Below are positions 1 through 5,313 of a stretch of DNA of 15,534 nucleotides, piece by piece (the stretch's first letter is position 1; each line of letters begins with the position of its first letter). Origin of the DNA: Brevundimonas sp. UBA4609. Lineage in GTDB: Bacteria; Pseudomonadota; Alphaproteobacteria; Caulobacterales; Caulobacteraceae. Where the stretch lies: the NCBI GenBank assembly GCA_002386585.1, contig DGIZ01000114.1:1-15534 (forward strand), in the 5' to 3' direction. The position numbers were made by a program, and so were the translations under genes. The notes beneath the pieces were generated by a model that was not told the DNA's origin, did no database searches, and saw only the letters and a list, made by a program, of their open reading frames with translations.

Positions 1-1155
1 CCCCTGCCGCAGACCCGGCCCGCGCCGCCGCCGATGCAGTTCTCCGACGGGGCGCCCGATGCGCGCCTGATGCCGGGACTGGAGCTGGCCAGAGCGTTCC
101 GCCGATCGCTGACCAGCGCCGAACTCAAGTCACTGCCCGGATACGGCGACCCGCGCGGCGCGCCGTCGCTGCGGACGGCGCTGGCCCGCTACCTGTCGGC
201 CGAGCGCGGCCTGACGATCGGCGCCAACGACATCCTGGTCACGCGCGGCAGCCAGATGGCCCTGTTTCTGGCCGCCGCCGTCCTGAAACCCGGCGACGCC
301 GTCGCCGTCGAAGATCCCGGCTATCCGCTGGCCTGGAAGGCGTTTCGCGCGGCGGGCGCGAGGGTGGTCGGCGCCCCGGTCGATGCTCACGGCCTGGATG
401 TCGAACGTCTGGAGGCTCTGCTCGCCCGCGCCCCGGCCATCCGCGCCGTCTATGTCACGCCCCATCATCAGTTCCCCACCACGGTGACGCTGGGCGCCGG
501 GCGGCGCCTGCGCCTGCTGGAACTGGCGCGTCGTCATGACCTGATCCTGATCGAGGACGACTACGACCATGAATACCGCTTCGAGGGCCGCCCGGTCCTG
601 CCCCTGGCCGCCCGCGCCCTAAGCCAGGGGCAGAACGGGAACCGCATCATCCATATCGGCTCAGTGTCCAAGCTGCTCTCGCCCGTGGTCCGCATCGGCT
701 ATGCGACAGGCGCGCCGGACCTGATCCAGACCATGACCGCACGACGCGAGGCCATCGACCGTCAGGGCGACCTGCCGCTGGAACGGGCGCTGGCCCGGCT
801 GATCGACGACGGCGACCTGGGCCGCCACGCCCGCAAGGCGCGCAAGATCTATGAGCAGCGCCGCGACCTGCTGTGCGCCGAGATCGCCGCCCGGCTGGAC
901 GACGCCGTCGCCTTCGACAAACCGGCGGGCGGGCTGGCCCTGTGGTTGCGCGTGAACCCGGACATCGACGCCGCCGCCTGGGCCGCCGAGGCTGAGCGAT
1001 CCGGCTTGATCCTGACCCACGGCCGCCAGCTCCAGCTTGAACCCGGCCCAAAGGGGTGCGCCGCCGCCAACGCCTTCCGCATCGGCTTCGCCAGTCTGGA
1101 CGAGACGGAACTGGTCCGCGCCGTCGACCGGCTGAAGGCGGCGCAACCGGCCTGA
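1..1155 (+). CDS. MocR/PdxR-like regulator, C-terminal aminotransferase domain (5' end outside window)
   Basis: The reading frame is open to the left edge, so the first in-frame ATG at 34 is probably internal and the N-terminal part of the gene is missing. What remains is a fold-type I PLP aminotransferase domain of the MocR kind. Counting from that ATG, there is a GYGDPRG segment near 36-42, TPHHQFPT at 142-149, EDDYDHEYR at 174-182, and SVSK with the expected PLP-binding Lys213. MocR proteins normally carry a GntR-type winged helix ahead of this domain and act as PLP-sensing transcription regulators, often of vitamin B6 or amino-acid genes. That DNA-binding part is not visible here, so a free-standing aminotransferase cannot be strictly excluded, although the EDDYDxE(Y/F)R signature is MocR-like. 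The target genes are unknown. The gene ends 96 bp before the next small ORF. Confidence 0.92.
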   Translation, partial: PLPQTRPAPPPMQFSDGAPDARLMPGLELARAFRRSLTSAELKSLPGYGDPRGAPSLRTALARYLSAERGLTIGANDILVTRGSQMALFLAAAVLKPGDAVAVEDPGYPLAWKAFRAAGARVVGAPVDAHGLDVERLEALLARAPAIRAVYVTPHHQFPTTVTLGAGRRLRLLELARRHDLILIEDDYDHEYRFEGRPVLPLAARALSQGQNGNRIIHIGSVSKLLSPVVRIGYATGAPDLIQTMTARREAIDRQGDLPLERALARLIDDGDLGRHARKARKIYEQRRDLLCAEIAARLDDAVAFDKPAGGLALWLRVNPDIDAAAWAAEAERSGLILTHGRQLQLEPGPKGCAAANAFRIGFASLDETELVRAVDRLKAAQPA

Positions 1156-1251
1156 TCGATCAATCCAAACTGGAACTTCTGGACCATCCGGCTTGTCGCC
1201 ACCCTTGGACCTGATCGCGGCCGTCGCCGCATGGGTCTGAAAGGGTTCAAG

Positions 1252-1431
1252 ATGATGCCGCCGTCCAGCCGCAAGACGACCTCGCCCCGGTCGCGCCGTC
1301 TCTTCGAGGGCGAGGACACGCCCGAGGGCGGCGCCACGCGGCGGACCGCCCTGATCCAGATCTTCGTCCTGCCGCTTTCGGTGGCGGTCGCCGCCGCCGT
1401 CATCGGCGTCGTCGCCGTCTGCTCGGGTTGA
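1252..1431 (+). CDS. Small single-pass membrane protein, function unknown
   Basis: This is a 59-residue hypothetical protein. I chose the ATG at 1252 because AAGGG at 1241-1245 lies 6 bases upstream as a good ribosome binding site; an in-frame ATG at 1231 would add seven residues but lacks such a site. Residues 1-36 are polar and basic (KTTSPRSRR, then GATRR). Residues about 37-57 are strongly hydrophobic (LIQIFVLPLSVAVAAAVIG), and the chain ends just after the membrane helix in VAVCSG. The layout suggests a single-pass inner-membrane protein with a cytoplasmic N-terminus (positive-inside rule). The ribosome binding site, basic-then-hydrophobic pattern and position between two same-strand genes favour a real gene. 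I recognise no family and assign no function. Confidence 0.5.
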   Translation: MMPPSSRKTTSPRSRRLFEGEDTPEGGATRRTALIQIFVLPLSVAVAAAVIGVVAVCSG

Positions 1432-1481
1432 CGCGGGGATCTCCGGAGGCCGCAACCGGCCAATGGCTTGCGTCATTCCAG

Positions 1482-1507
1482 GTCAGGGCGCATGAACCGG
1501 CCCTGAC
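1482..1507. repeat. Inverted repeat upstream of the thioesterase gene
   Basis: The arms GTCAGGGC (1482-1489) and GCCCTGAC (1500-1507) are perfect reverse complements separated by 10 bases. The repeat ends 10 bases before the ribosome binding site of the thioesterase gene. There is no T-run after it, so a standard intrinsic terminator is unlikely. It could be an operator or a leader hairpin, but with arms of 8 bp in GC-rich DNA chance remains possible. Confidence 0.45.
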
Positions 1508-1529
1508 GAAGCCGCCCGAGAGGTCATCC

Positions 1530-1937
1530 GTGTCTGACGCCGACAAAGCCGCCGCCCTGTTGCCCGAAGGCCAGCCTGTCGGCCGCGTCATCGCCATGCC
1601 CGCCGACACCAATCCGGAAGGCGATATCTTCGGCGGCTGGCTGCTGGCGCAGATGGACCTGGCCGGGGCGACCCCGGCGTTCGAGCGCGCGGGCGGCCGC
1701 TGCGCCACCGTGGCCCTGGACGGCATGGTCTTCCACCAGCCGGTCTCGGTCGGCGACGAGGTCTCCACCTACGCCAAGATCATCCGCGTCGGCCGCACCT
1801 CGATCCGCGTTCACGTCGAGGCCTGGAAACGCGCGCGCGGCCAGGCCGAGGCCCAGTCGGTCCGCGTGACCGAGGGCGTCTTCACCTATGTGGCCATCGA
1901 TCAGGACCGCAAGCCGCGCGAAGTGCCCCCGGCGTGA
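1530..1937 (+). CDS. YciA-type hotdog-fold acyl-CoA thioesterase
   Basis: This is a 135-residue cytoplasmic thioesterase that should hydrolyse acyl-CoA to free acid and CoA. The hallmark is residues 27-46, with NPEGDIFGGW followed by LLAQMDLAG, matching the YciA/acyl-CoA hydrolase hotdog motif; Asn28 and Asp32 sit at the usual active-site positions. The rest (GDEVSTYAKIIRVGRTSI, VTEGVFTYVAID) is the expected hotdog sheet, and the length fits the family. I chose the GTG at 1530 because GAGAGG (1518-1523) lies 6 bases upstream; the frame is open back to 1428, but those 34 extra residues are not hotdog-like and have no ribosome binding site. Broad acyl-CoA specificity is typical of YciA; the true substrate here is unknown. 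The next gene has its own promoter-like sequence. Confidence 0.92.
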   Translation: MSDADKAAALLPEGQPVGRVIAMPADTNPEGDIFGGWLLAQMDLAGATPAFERAGGRCATVALDGMVFHQPVSVGDEVSTYAKIIRVGRTSIRVHVEAWKRARGQAEAQSVRVTEGVFTYVAIDQDRKPREVPPA

Positions 1938-1974
1938 CGCTGATCGGAAGTCCCAGCGCGACAGTCGGTAATTC

Positions 1975-2003
1975 TTGACGTTCGGGGGCGGCGGCCCTAC
2001 CTC
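1975..2003 (+). promoter_or_regulatory. Candidate housekeeping promoter for def (leaderless start)
   Basis: TTGACG at 1975-1980 matches the -35 element of Caulobacter housekeeping promoters. CCTACCTC at 1996-2003 fits the -10 pattern GCTANAWC at most positions, with a spacing of 15 bases. Initiation 6-7 bases downstream would fall on or next to the def ATG at 2010. The bases just before that ATG are pyrimidine-rich (CCTACCTCCCCCGC) with no Shine-Dalgarno sequence, which agrees with a leaderless transcript. Confidence 0.5.
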
Positions 2004-2009
2004 CCCCGC

Positions 2010-2582
2010 ATGGCCATTCGTCGTATCCTGACTATCGATAACGCCGCCGATCTGGCGATCCTGAAGACTGTCGCCGCGCCTGTGGAAGGCGGCGTCACCG
2101 ACGCCGTGCGCGCCCTGATGGATGACATGCTGGAGACGATGTACGACGCGCCGGGCATCGGTCTGGCCGCGCCGCAGATCGGCGCGCTGACCCGCGTGGT
2201 CGTCATGGACCTGGGCGACAAGCCGGTCGAGGGCGCCGCTGACGAGCCGCAGACCGAGGAAGAGGCGCTGGAGCGCCGCAACCCGCGCTTCTTCGTCAAC
2301 CCCGAGATCCTGTGGTCGTCCGAGGAGATGTTCTCCTATGAGGAAGGCTGCCTGTCGGTGCCGACCTATTACGACTCGGTCGAGCGTCCGGCGCGCGTGC
2401 GGGTCCGCTACATGAACTATCAGGGCGAGACGATCGAGGAAGAGATCGAAGGCCTCTACGCCGTCTGCTTCCAGCACGAGTTGGACCATCTGAACGGCGT
2501 CCTGTTCATCGACCACCTGTCGCGCCTGCGCCGAGACCGCGCGGTCGCCAAGGTCAAGAAGCAAGCGAGGATGGCCGCCTGA
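2010..2582 (+). CDS. def: Peptide deformylase
   Basis: This 190-residue metalloenzyme removes the formyl group from the N-terminal methionine of nascent proteins. All three family motifs are present: GIGLAAPQ at 49-56, EGCLS at 112-116 with metal ligand Cys114, and QHELDH at 155-160 with metal ligands His156 and His160 and catalytic Glu157. Compared with the E. coli enzyme there is an acidic stretch at about 71-91 between the VVVMDLGD strand and FVNPEI, which may be a lineage insertion. No Shine-Dalgarno sequence precedes the ATG, and a promoter-like sequence ends just before it, so a leaderless mRNA is likely. The stop codon overlaps the start of the next ORF by one base (TGATG). fmt, which performs the opposite reaction on initiator tRNA, lies 258 bp downstream on the same strand. 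Confidence 0.97.
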   Translation: MAIRRILTIDNAADLAILKTVAAPVEGGVTDAVRALMDDMLETMYDAPGIGLAAPQIGALTRVVVMDLGDKPVEGAADEPQTEEEALERRNPRFFVNPEILWSSEEMFSYEEGCLSVPTYYDSVERPARVRVRYMNYQGETIEEEIEGLYAVCFQHELDHLNGVLFIDHLSRLRRDRAVAKVKKQARMAA

Positions 2583-2812
2583 TGGCTCGCAAGACCCGCA
2601 ACATTGATCCGAGAACCGTCAATAGAGGGGGCCGTCGCCGCCTGACCCGCAACGAGAAGGTCGGCGCGGCCAGTCTGGCGACCCTGCTGGCTGTCGCCGC
2701 CGTCGGCGTGGTGGCGGGTCTGGTCATCGACCGCCTGCTCGATTTCGACGACGCCCTGGACGCCGGCGGCGAGTGGGACGAGGGCGGCGGCGTCTATACC
2801 CGCTGGATGTAA
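2582..2812 (+). CDS. Small single-pass membrane protein coupled to def
   Basis: This 76-residue protein is of unknown function. Residues 1-26 are very basic (MARKTRNID, then RRRLTRNEK). Residues about 27-50 form one hydrophobic helix (VGAASLATLLAVAAVGVVAGLVI), and the tail is acidic and glycine-rich (DRLLDFDDALDAGGEWDEGG), ending YTRWM. The charge pattern predicts a cytoplasmic N-terminus and a periplasmic acidic tail. Its ATG shares one base with the def stop codon, the classic arrangement for translational coupling, and GAGG lies 11 bases upstream inside def. This makes it a genuine member of a def-(this)-fmt-truA unit. I do not recognise a named family. A role near the ribosome or membrane insertion would be a guess from neighbours only. 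Confidence 0.75.
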   Translation: MARKTRNIDPRTVNRGGRRRLTRNEKVGAASLATLLAVAAVGVVAGLVIDRLLDFDDALDAGGEWDEGGGVYTRWM

Positions 2813-2839
2813 TCGGCCCCACGGTCTAAAGGCCTGCCC

Positions 2840-3808
2840 ATGCGCCTAGCCTTCATGGGAACCCCCGACTTCGCCGTGCCGTCCCTGGCCGAGCTGATCG
2901 CCTCGGGGCACGAGATCGTCGCCGTCTATTCGCAACCGCCGCGCCCCAAGGGCCGGGGCCAGAAGCTGACGCCGTCGCCTGTCCACGCCTTCGCCGAGGC
3001 CATGGGCCTGCCGGTCTTCACGCCCGACAGCATGAAGGCCGCCGAGGCCATCGACATCTTCCAGAGCCTTGATCTCGACGCCGCCTGCGTCGTCGCCTAC
3101 GGCCAGATTCTGAAACCGGAAGTGCTGGAGGCGCCGCGTCTGGGCTGCTTCAACCTGCACGGGTCGCTGCTGCCGCGCTGGCGCGGGGCCGCCCCGATCC
3201 AGCGCGCCATCATGGCCGGAGACCGTCAGACCGGCGTCCAGATCATGCGGATGAGCGAAGGCCTGGACGAAGGGGCCATCATCCTGTCCGAACTGATGGA
3301 CATCCACGCCGACGACACCGCCGCCTCTCTGGGCGACCGTATGGCCCATGTCGGCGCCGCCCTGTGGCCCCGCGCCCTGGCCGCCATCGAACGCGGCGGC
3401 TTCACCGAGACGCAGCAGACGGGCGAGCCGACCTACGCCAAGAAGATCACGTCGGCCGAAGCCCGCATCGACTGGAGCCGCCCGGCCGCCGAGGTGGACG
3501 CCCACATCCGCGGCCTGTCGCCCTTCCCCGGCGCCTGGTTCGAGGTCGAGGCCGACGGCGAGCCGGTGCGCGTCAAGGCCCTGATGTCGGTCCTGGCTGA
3601 AGGCGAAGGCTCGGCAGGTCAGGTGCTGGACGACGGCCTGACCATCGCCTGCGGCGACGGCGCGGTGCGCCTGACTCGCGTGCAGCGTCCCGGCAAGGCG
3701 GCGCAATCGGCCGAGGAAATGCTGCGCGGCTTTGCGGTTCCTGTCGGAACCATTCTGAGTGGGCCGCGGTCAGAAGGCTCCGCCTTCTCGACCCGACGCG
3801 GCCTGTAG
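2840..3808 (+). CDS. fmt: Methionyl-tRNA formyltransferase
   Basis: This 322-residue cytoplasmic enzyme transfers a formyl group from 10-formyl-THF to Met-tRNA(fMet), making the initiator tRNA. The N-terminal formyltransferase fold begins [13 protein letters not shown]. The acceptor-binding loop QPPRPKGRG is at 32-40. The catalytic triad is visible as Asn105 and His107 in [12 protein letters not shown] and Asp143 in GLDEG, at the same spacing as Asn106, His108 and Asp144 in E. coli. The C-terminal tRNA-binding domain starts near 205 ([12 protein letters not shown]) and ends in a slightly long, polar tail. AAAGG at 2828-2832 is a well-placed ribosome binding site 7 bases before the ATG. It follows the def unit by 27 bp and is followed by truA after 6 bp, so co-transcription is very likely. 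Confidence 0.98.
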   Translation: MRLAFMGTPDFAVPSLAELIASGHEIVAVYSQPPRPKGRGQKLTPSPVHAFAEAMGLPVFTPDSMKAAEAIDIFQSLDLDAACVVAYGQILKPEVLEAPRLGCFNLHGSLLPRWRGAAPIQRAIMAGDRQTGVQIMRMSEGLDEGAIILSELMDIHADDTAASLGDRMAHVGAALWPRALAAIERGGFTETQQTGEPTYAKKITSAEARIDWSRPAAEVDAHIRGLSPFPGAWFEVEADGEPVRVKALMSVLAEGEGSAGQVLDDGLTIACGDGAVRLTRVQRPGKAAQSAEEMLRGFAVPVGTILSGPRSEGSAFSTRRGL

Positions 3809-3814
3809 GGCGTC

Positions 3815-4564
3815 ATGCCCCGATACAGATTCACCATCGAGTACGACGGCTCGGCCTACAACGGCTTTCAGGCCCAGGTCGGCCAGCCGACCGTGCAGGG
3901 CGCCATCGAGACGGCGATCACGGCCTTCAGCGGCCAGACCGTCCGCATCGCCGCCGCGGGGCGCACCGACACCGGCGTCCACGCCACGGGCCAGACCTGC
4001 CACGTTGATCTGGAGCGCGACTGGCCGGCGCAGACGGTGATGAACGCCCTGAACGCCCATCTGGTGAAGGAGGCCGTGGCGGTGCTGGACTGCACGCCGG
4101 TCAGCGACGACTGGCACGCCCGCTTCACCGCCAATGGGCGCAAATACCTGTATCGCATCCTGAACCGGCCCGGCCGTCCGGCGCTGGACCGGGGCCGTGT
4201 CTGGCACGTCAGGAAGCCCCTGGACGCCGAGGCCATGCACGCCGCCGCGCAACACCTGATCGGCCATCACGACTTCACCACCTTCCGCGACGCCGCCTGT
4301 CAGGCGGCCAGCCCGCTCAAGACGCTGGACGTCGCCCGCGTCTCCCGCGTCGGCGAAGAGGTGCATCTGGTGTTCGAGGCGCGCAGCTTCCTGCACCGTC
4401 AGGTGCGGTCCATGACGGGCAGCATCGTCGAAGTGGGCCTCAATCGCTGGAGCCCGGCCGATCTGGCCGATGCCTTGGCGGCCAGGGACCGCGCGCGATG
4501 CGGCCCGGTGGCGCCGTCAGACGGTCTCTATCTGACGGGCGTCACCTATGAGGCCGAGGCCTGA
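3815..4564 (+). CDS. truA: tRNA pseudouridine(38-40) synthase
   Basis: This 249-residue enzyme converts uridines 38-40 in the tRNA anticodon arm to pseudouridine. The N-terminus RYRFTIEYDGSAYNGFQAQ is the typical TruA opening. The catalytic aspartate is Asp52 in GRTDTGVHA (49-57). RKYLYRI, HDFTTFRDAACQA and RSFLHRQVRSMTGSIVEVG are the usual later motifs. The length matches the family. The start is 6 bases after the fmt stop codon, and the stop region itself (TAGGG at 3806-3810) provides a short-spaced Shine-Dalgarno-like element, so translation is probably coupled to fmt. It is the last gene of the def-fmt-truA group and converges with the yidB-like gene, leaving only 10 bp between the stop codons. 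Confidence 0.97.
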   Translation: MPRYRFTIEYDGSAYNGFQAQVGQPTVQGAIETAITAFSGQTVRIAAAGRTDTGVHATGQTCHVDLERDWPAQTVMNALNAHLVKEAVAVLDCTPVSDDWHARFTANGRKYLYRILNRPGRPALDRGRVWHVRKPLDAEAMHAAAQHLIGHHDFTTFRDAACQAASPLKTLDVARVSRVGEEVHLVFEARSFLHRQVRSMTGSIVEVGLNRWSPADLADALAARDRARCGPVAPSDGLYLTGVTYEAEA

Positions 4565-4574
4565 CCCCCAGGCT

Positions 4575-4979
4575 TCAGCGCTTGAACAGGCCGCCCAGGG
4601 CGCCGCCGAGGCCGCCTGGCAGGTTGTTCAACAGACCGCCGAGCATGTCGTCCGCGCCCTCCGCCGAGCCGTTCGGCGTCAGGCGGTCAATGGCTTCCGG
4701 CAACAGTCCGGCCAGGGTCTCGCTGGCCTGTTCCGGCGAAACGCCCAGCTTCCGGGCGAAGTCGGCGATCGGGCCGGTGCCGATGACGGCGGCGATCTGC
4801 TCGGGGCTGATCGCGGCGTTGCCGCCCTTGCCGATCCACGAAGCGGCCACGTCGCCCAGACCGTTCTGGCCGAACTTTTCAGCCAGGCCCGCCACGCCGC
4901 CCTGCCCCTTGAGCAGGTCGGCCAGGCCGCCGGCGGCGTCGTCGCCGAGGCCGCCCAGAACATTATCCAGAAGTCCCAT
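4575..4979 (-). CDS. YidB family protein (DUF937-like)
   Basis: This 134-residue protein resembles E. coli YidB. It begins MGLLDNVLGGLG and has a conserved middle region with SWIGKGGNAAISPEQIAAVIG (about 47-67), then IADFARKLGVSPEQASETLAGLLPEAIDRLTPNG (about 71-104). The ends are rich in glycine and leucine (LLNNLPGGLGGALGGLFKR). There is no signal peptide or clear membrane span; it is a soluble helical protein of unknown biochemical role. The ribosome binding site GGAGA lies 9 bases before the ATG on this strand. The same region has an open frame on the other strand, but the family match and ribosome binding site settle the direction. It lies downstream of the entericidin-like gene, from which it is separated by a predicted terminator. 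Confidence 0.9.
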   Translation of the reverse strand: MGLLDNVLGGLGDDAAGGLADLLKGQGGVAGLAEKFGQNGLGDVAASWIGKGGNAAISPEQIAAVIGTGPIADFARKLGVSPEQASETLAGLLPEAIDRLTPNGSAEGADDMLGGLLNNLPGGLGGALGGLFKR

Positions 4980-5043
4980 CTCAATTTCTCCGATTGCGCC
5001 GCCAGAATGACAGACTTCCTCTGCGGATTTGTGGCCGGAAGGT

Positions 5044-5073
5044 AAAAGACGGCGCCGCGATCACGACGACGCC
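5044..5073 (-). terminator. Rho-independent terminator after the entericidin-like gene
   Basis: On the minus strand, GGCGTCG and CGGCGCC can form a 7-bp stem (one G-U pair) around a 9-base loop, followed at once by GTCTTTTA. It begins 7 bases after the stop codon of the 45-residue lipoprotein gene and lies before yidB, so it would make the small gene a separate transcript. Confidence 0.7.
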
Positions 5074-5080
5074 TTCGACG

Positions 5081-5218
5081 TCAGCTCTTGGCGCGTTCCG
5101 AACCCGAGGTGACGGCTTGGCCAGCGGCGGACAGATCGCGGCCGATGCCCGAAACGGTGTTGCAGGCTGCGGTGGCCAGGGCGGCGGCGATGACGCCGAA
5201 AACAATGAACTTGCGCAT
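5081..5218 (-). CDS. Entericidin EcnA/B family lipoprotein
   Basis: This is a 45-residue predicted lipoprotein. It starts MRKFIVFGVIAAALA, a lipoprotein signal peptide, and runs through TAACN with Cys19 as the lipidation site; the -3 residue is Thr rather than the preferred Leu, which is tolerated. The mature part CNTVSGIGRDLSAAGQAVTS matches the entericidin pattern, CNT followed by GxGxD and a small amphipathic helix. Entericidins are tiny cell-envelope lipoproteins first described in E. coli as a toxin/antidote pair (EcnB/EcnA). Single copies are widespread in proteobacteria, and their real role is unsettled. Only one member is visible here. GGGGA at 5226-5230 sits 7 bases before the ATG. 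A terminator follows the stop codon, and the promoter must lie in the divergent region shared with the ThDP-enzyme gene. Confidence 0.87.
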   Translation of the reverse strand: MRKFIVFGVIAAALATAACNTVSGIGRDLSAAGQAVTSGSERAKS

Positions 5219-5244
5219 GATGAAATCCCCGTGGTCGATTTGGC

Positions 5245-5259
5245 GCTTCAACGTGAAGC
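5245..5259. promoter_or_regulatory. Palindrome 1 in divergent promoter region
   Basis: GCTTCA (5245-5250) and TGAAGC (5254-5259) are perfect reverse complements around the 3-base centre ACG. The site lies 27 bases upstream of the entericidin-like ATG and 54 bases upstream of the ThDP-enzyme ATG. It directly abuts a second palindrome. It is a candidate operator for one or both genes; no regulator is identified. Confidence 0.45.
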
Positions 5260-5283
5260 TTGGCCATAAGGTTGCATGGCCAA
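5260..5283. promoter_or_regulatory. Palindrome 2 in divergent promoter region
   Basis: TTGGCCAT (5260-5267) and ATGGCCAA (5276-5283) are perfect 8-bp reverse complements separated by 8 bases. The right arm ends 30 bases before the ThDP-enzyme ATG. Arms separated by about one helical turn (16 bp centre to centre) fit a dimeric helix-turn-helix operator, but a hairpin in the mRNA leader is also possible. CATAAG inside it could serve as a weak -10 element. Confidence 0.5.
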
Positions 5284-5313
5284 TTCATCCTCCAATCTGC
5301 TAACGGCGAAACC

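Noticed and set aside
661..1476. 271-residue minus-strand open frame opposite the MocR-like gene
   Set aside because: The plus strand carries clear PLP-domain motifs. This frame is Gly/Gln/Asp/Arg-rich and featureless, and continues as the antisense of the small membrane protein.
4548..5045. 165-residue plus-strand open frame overlapping the YidB-family gene
   Set aside because: The minus-strand product matches the YidB family and has a good ribosome binding site; this frame has neither.
5260..5313. TTG at 5260 as start of the ThDP enzyme
   Set aside because: It lacks a ribosome binding site and would place coding sequence inside the palindromes. The family N-terminus (A.RLVETLE..GVD.VF.VPGE) starts just after the ATG at 5314.
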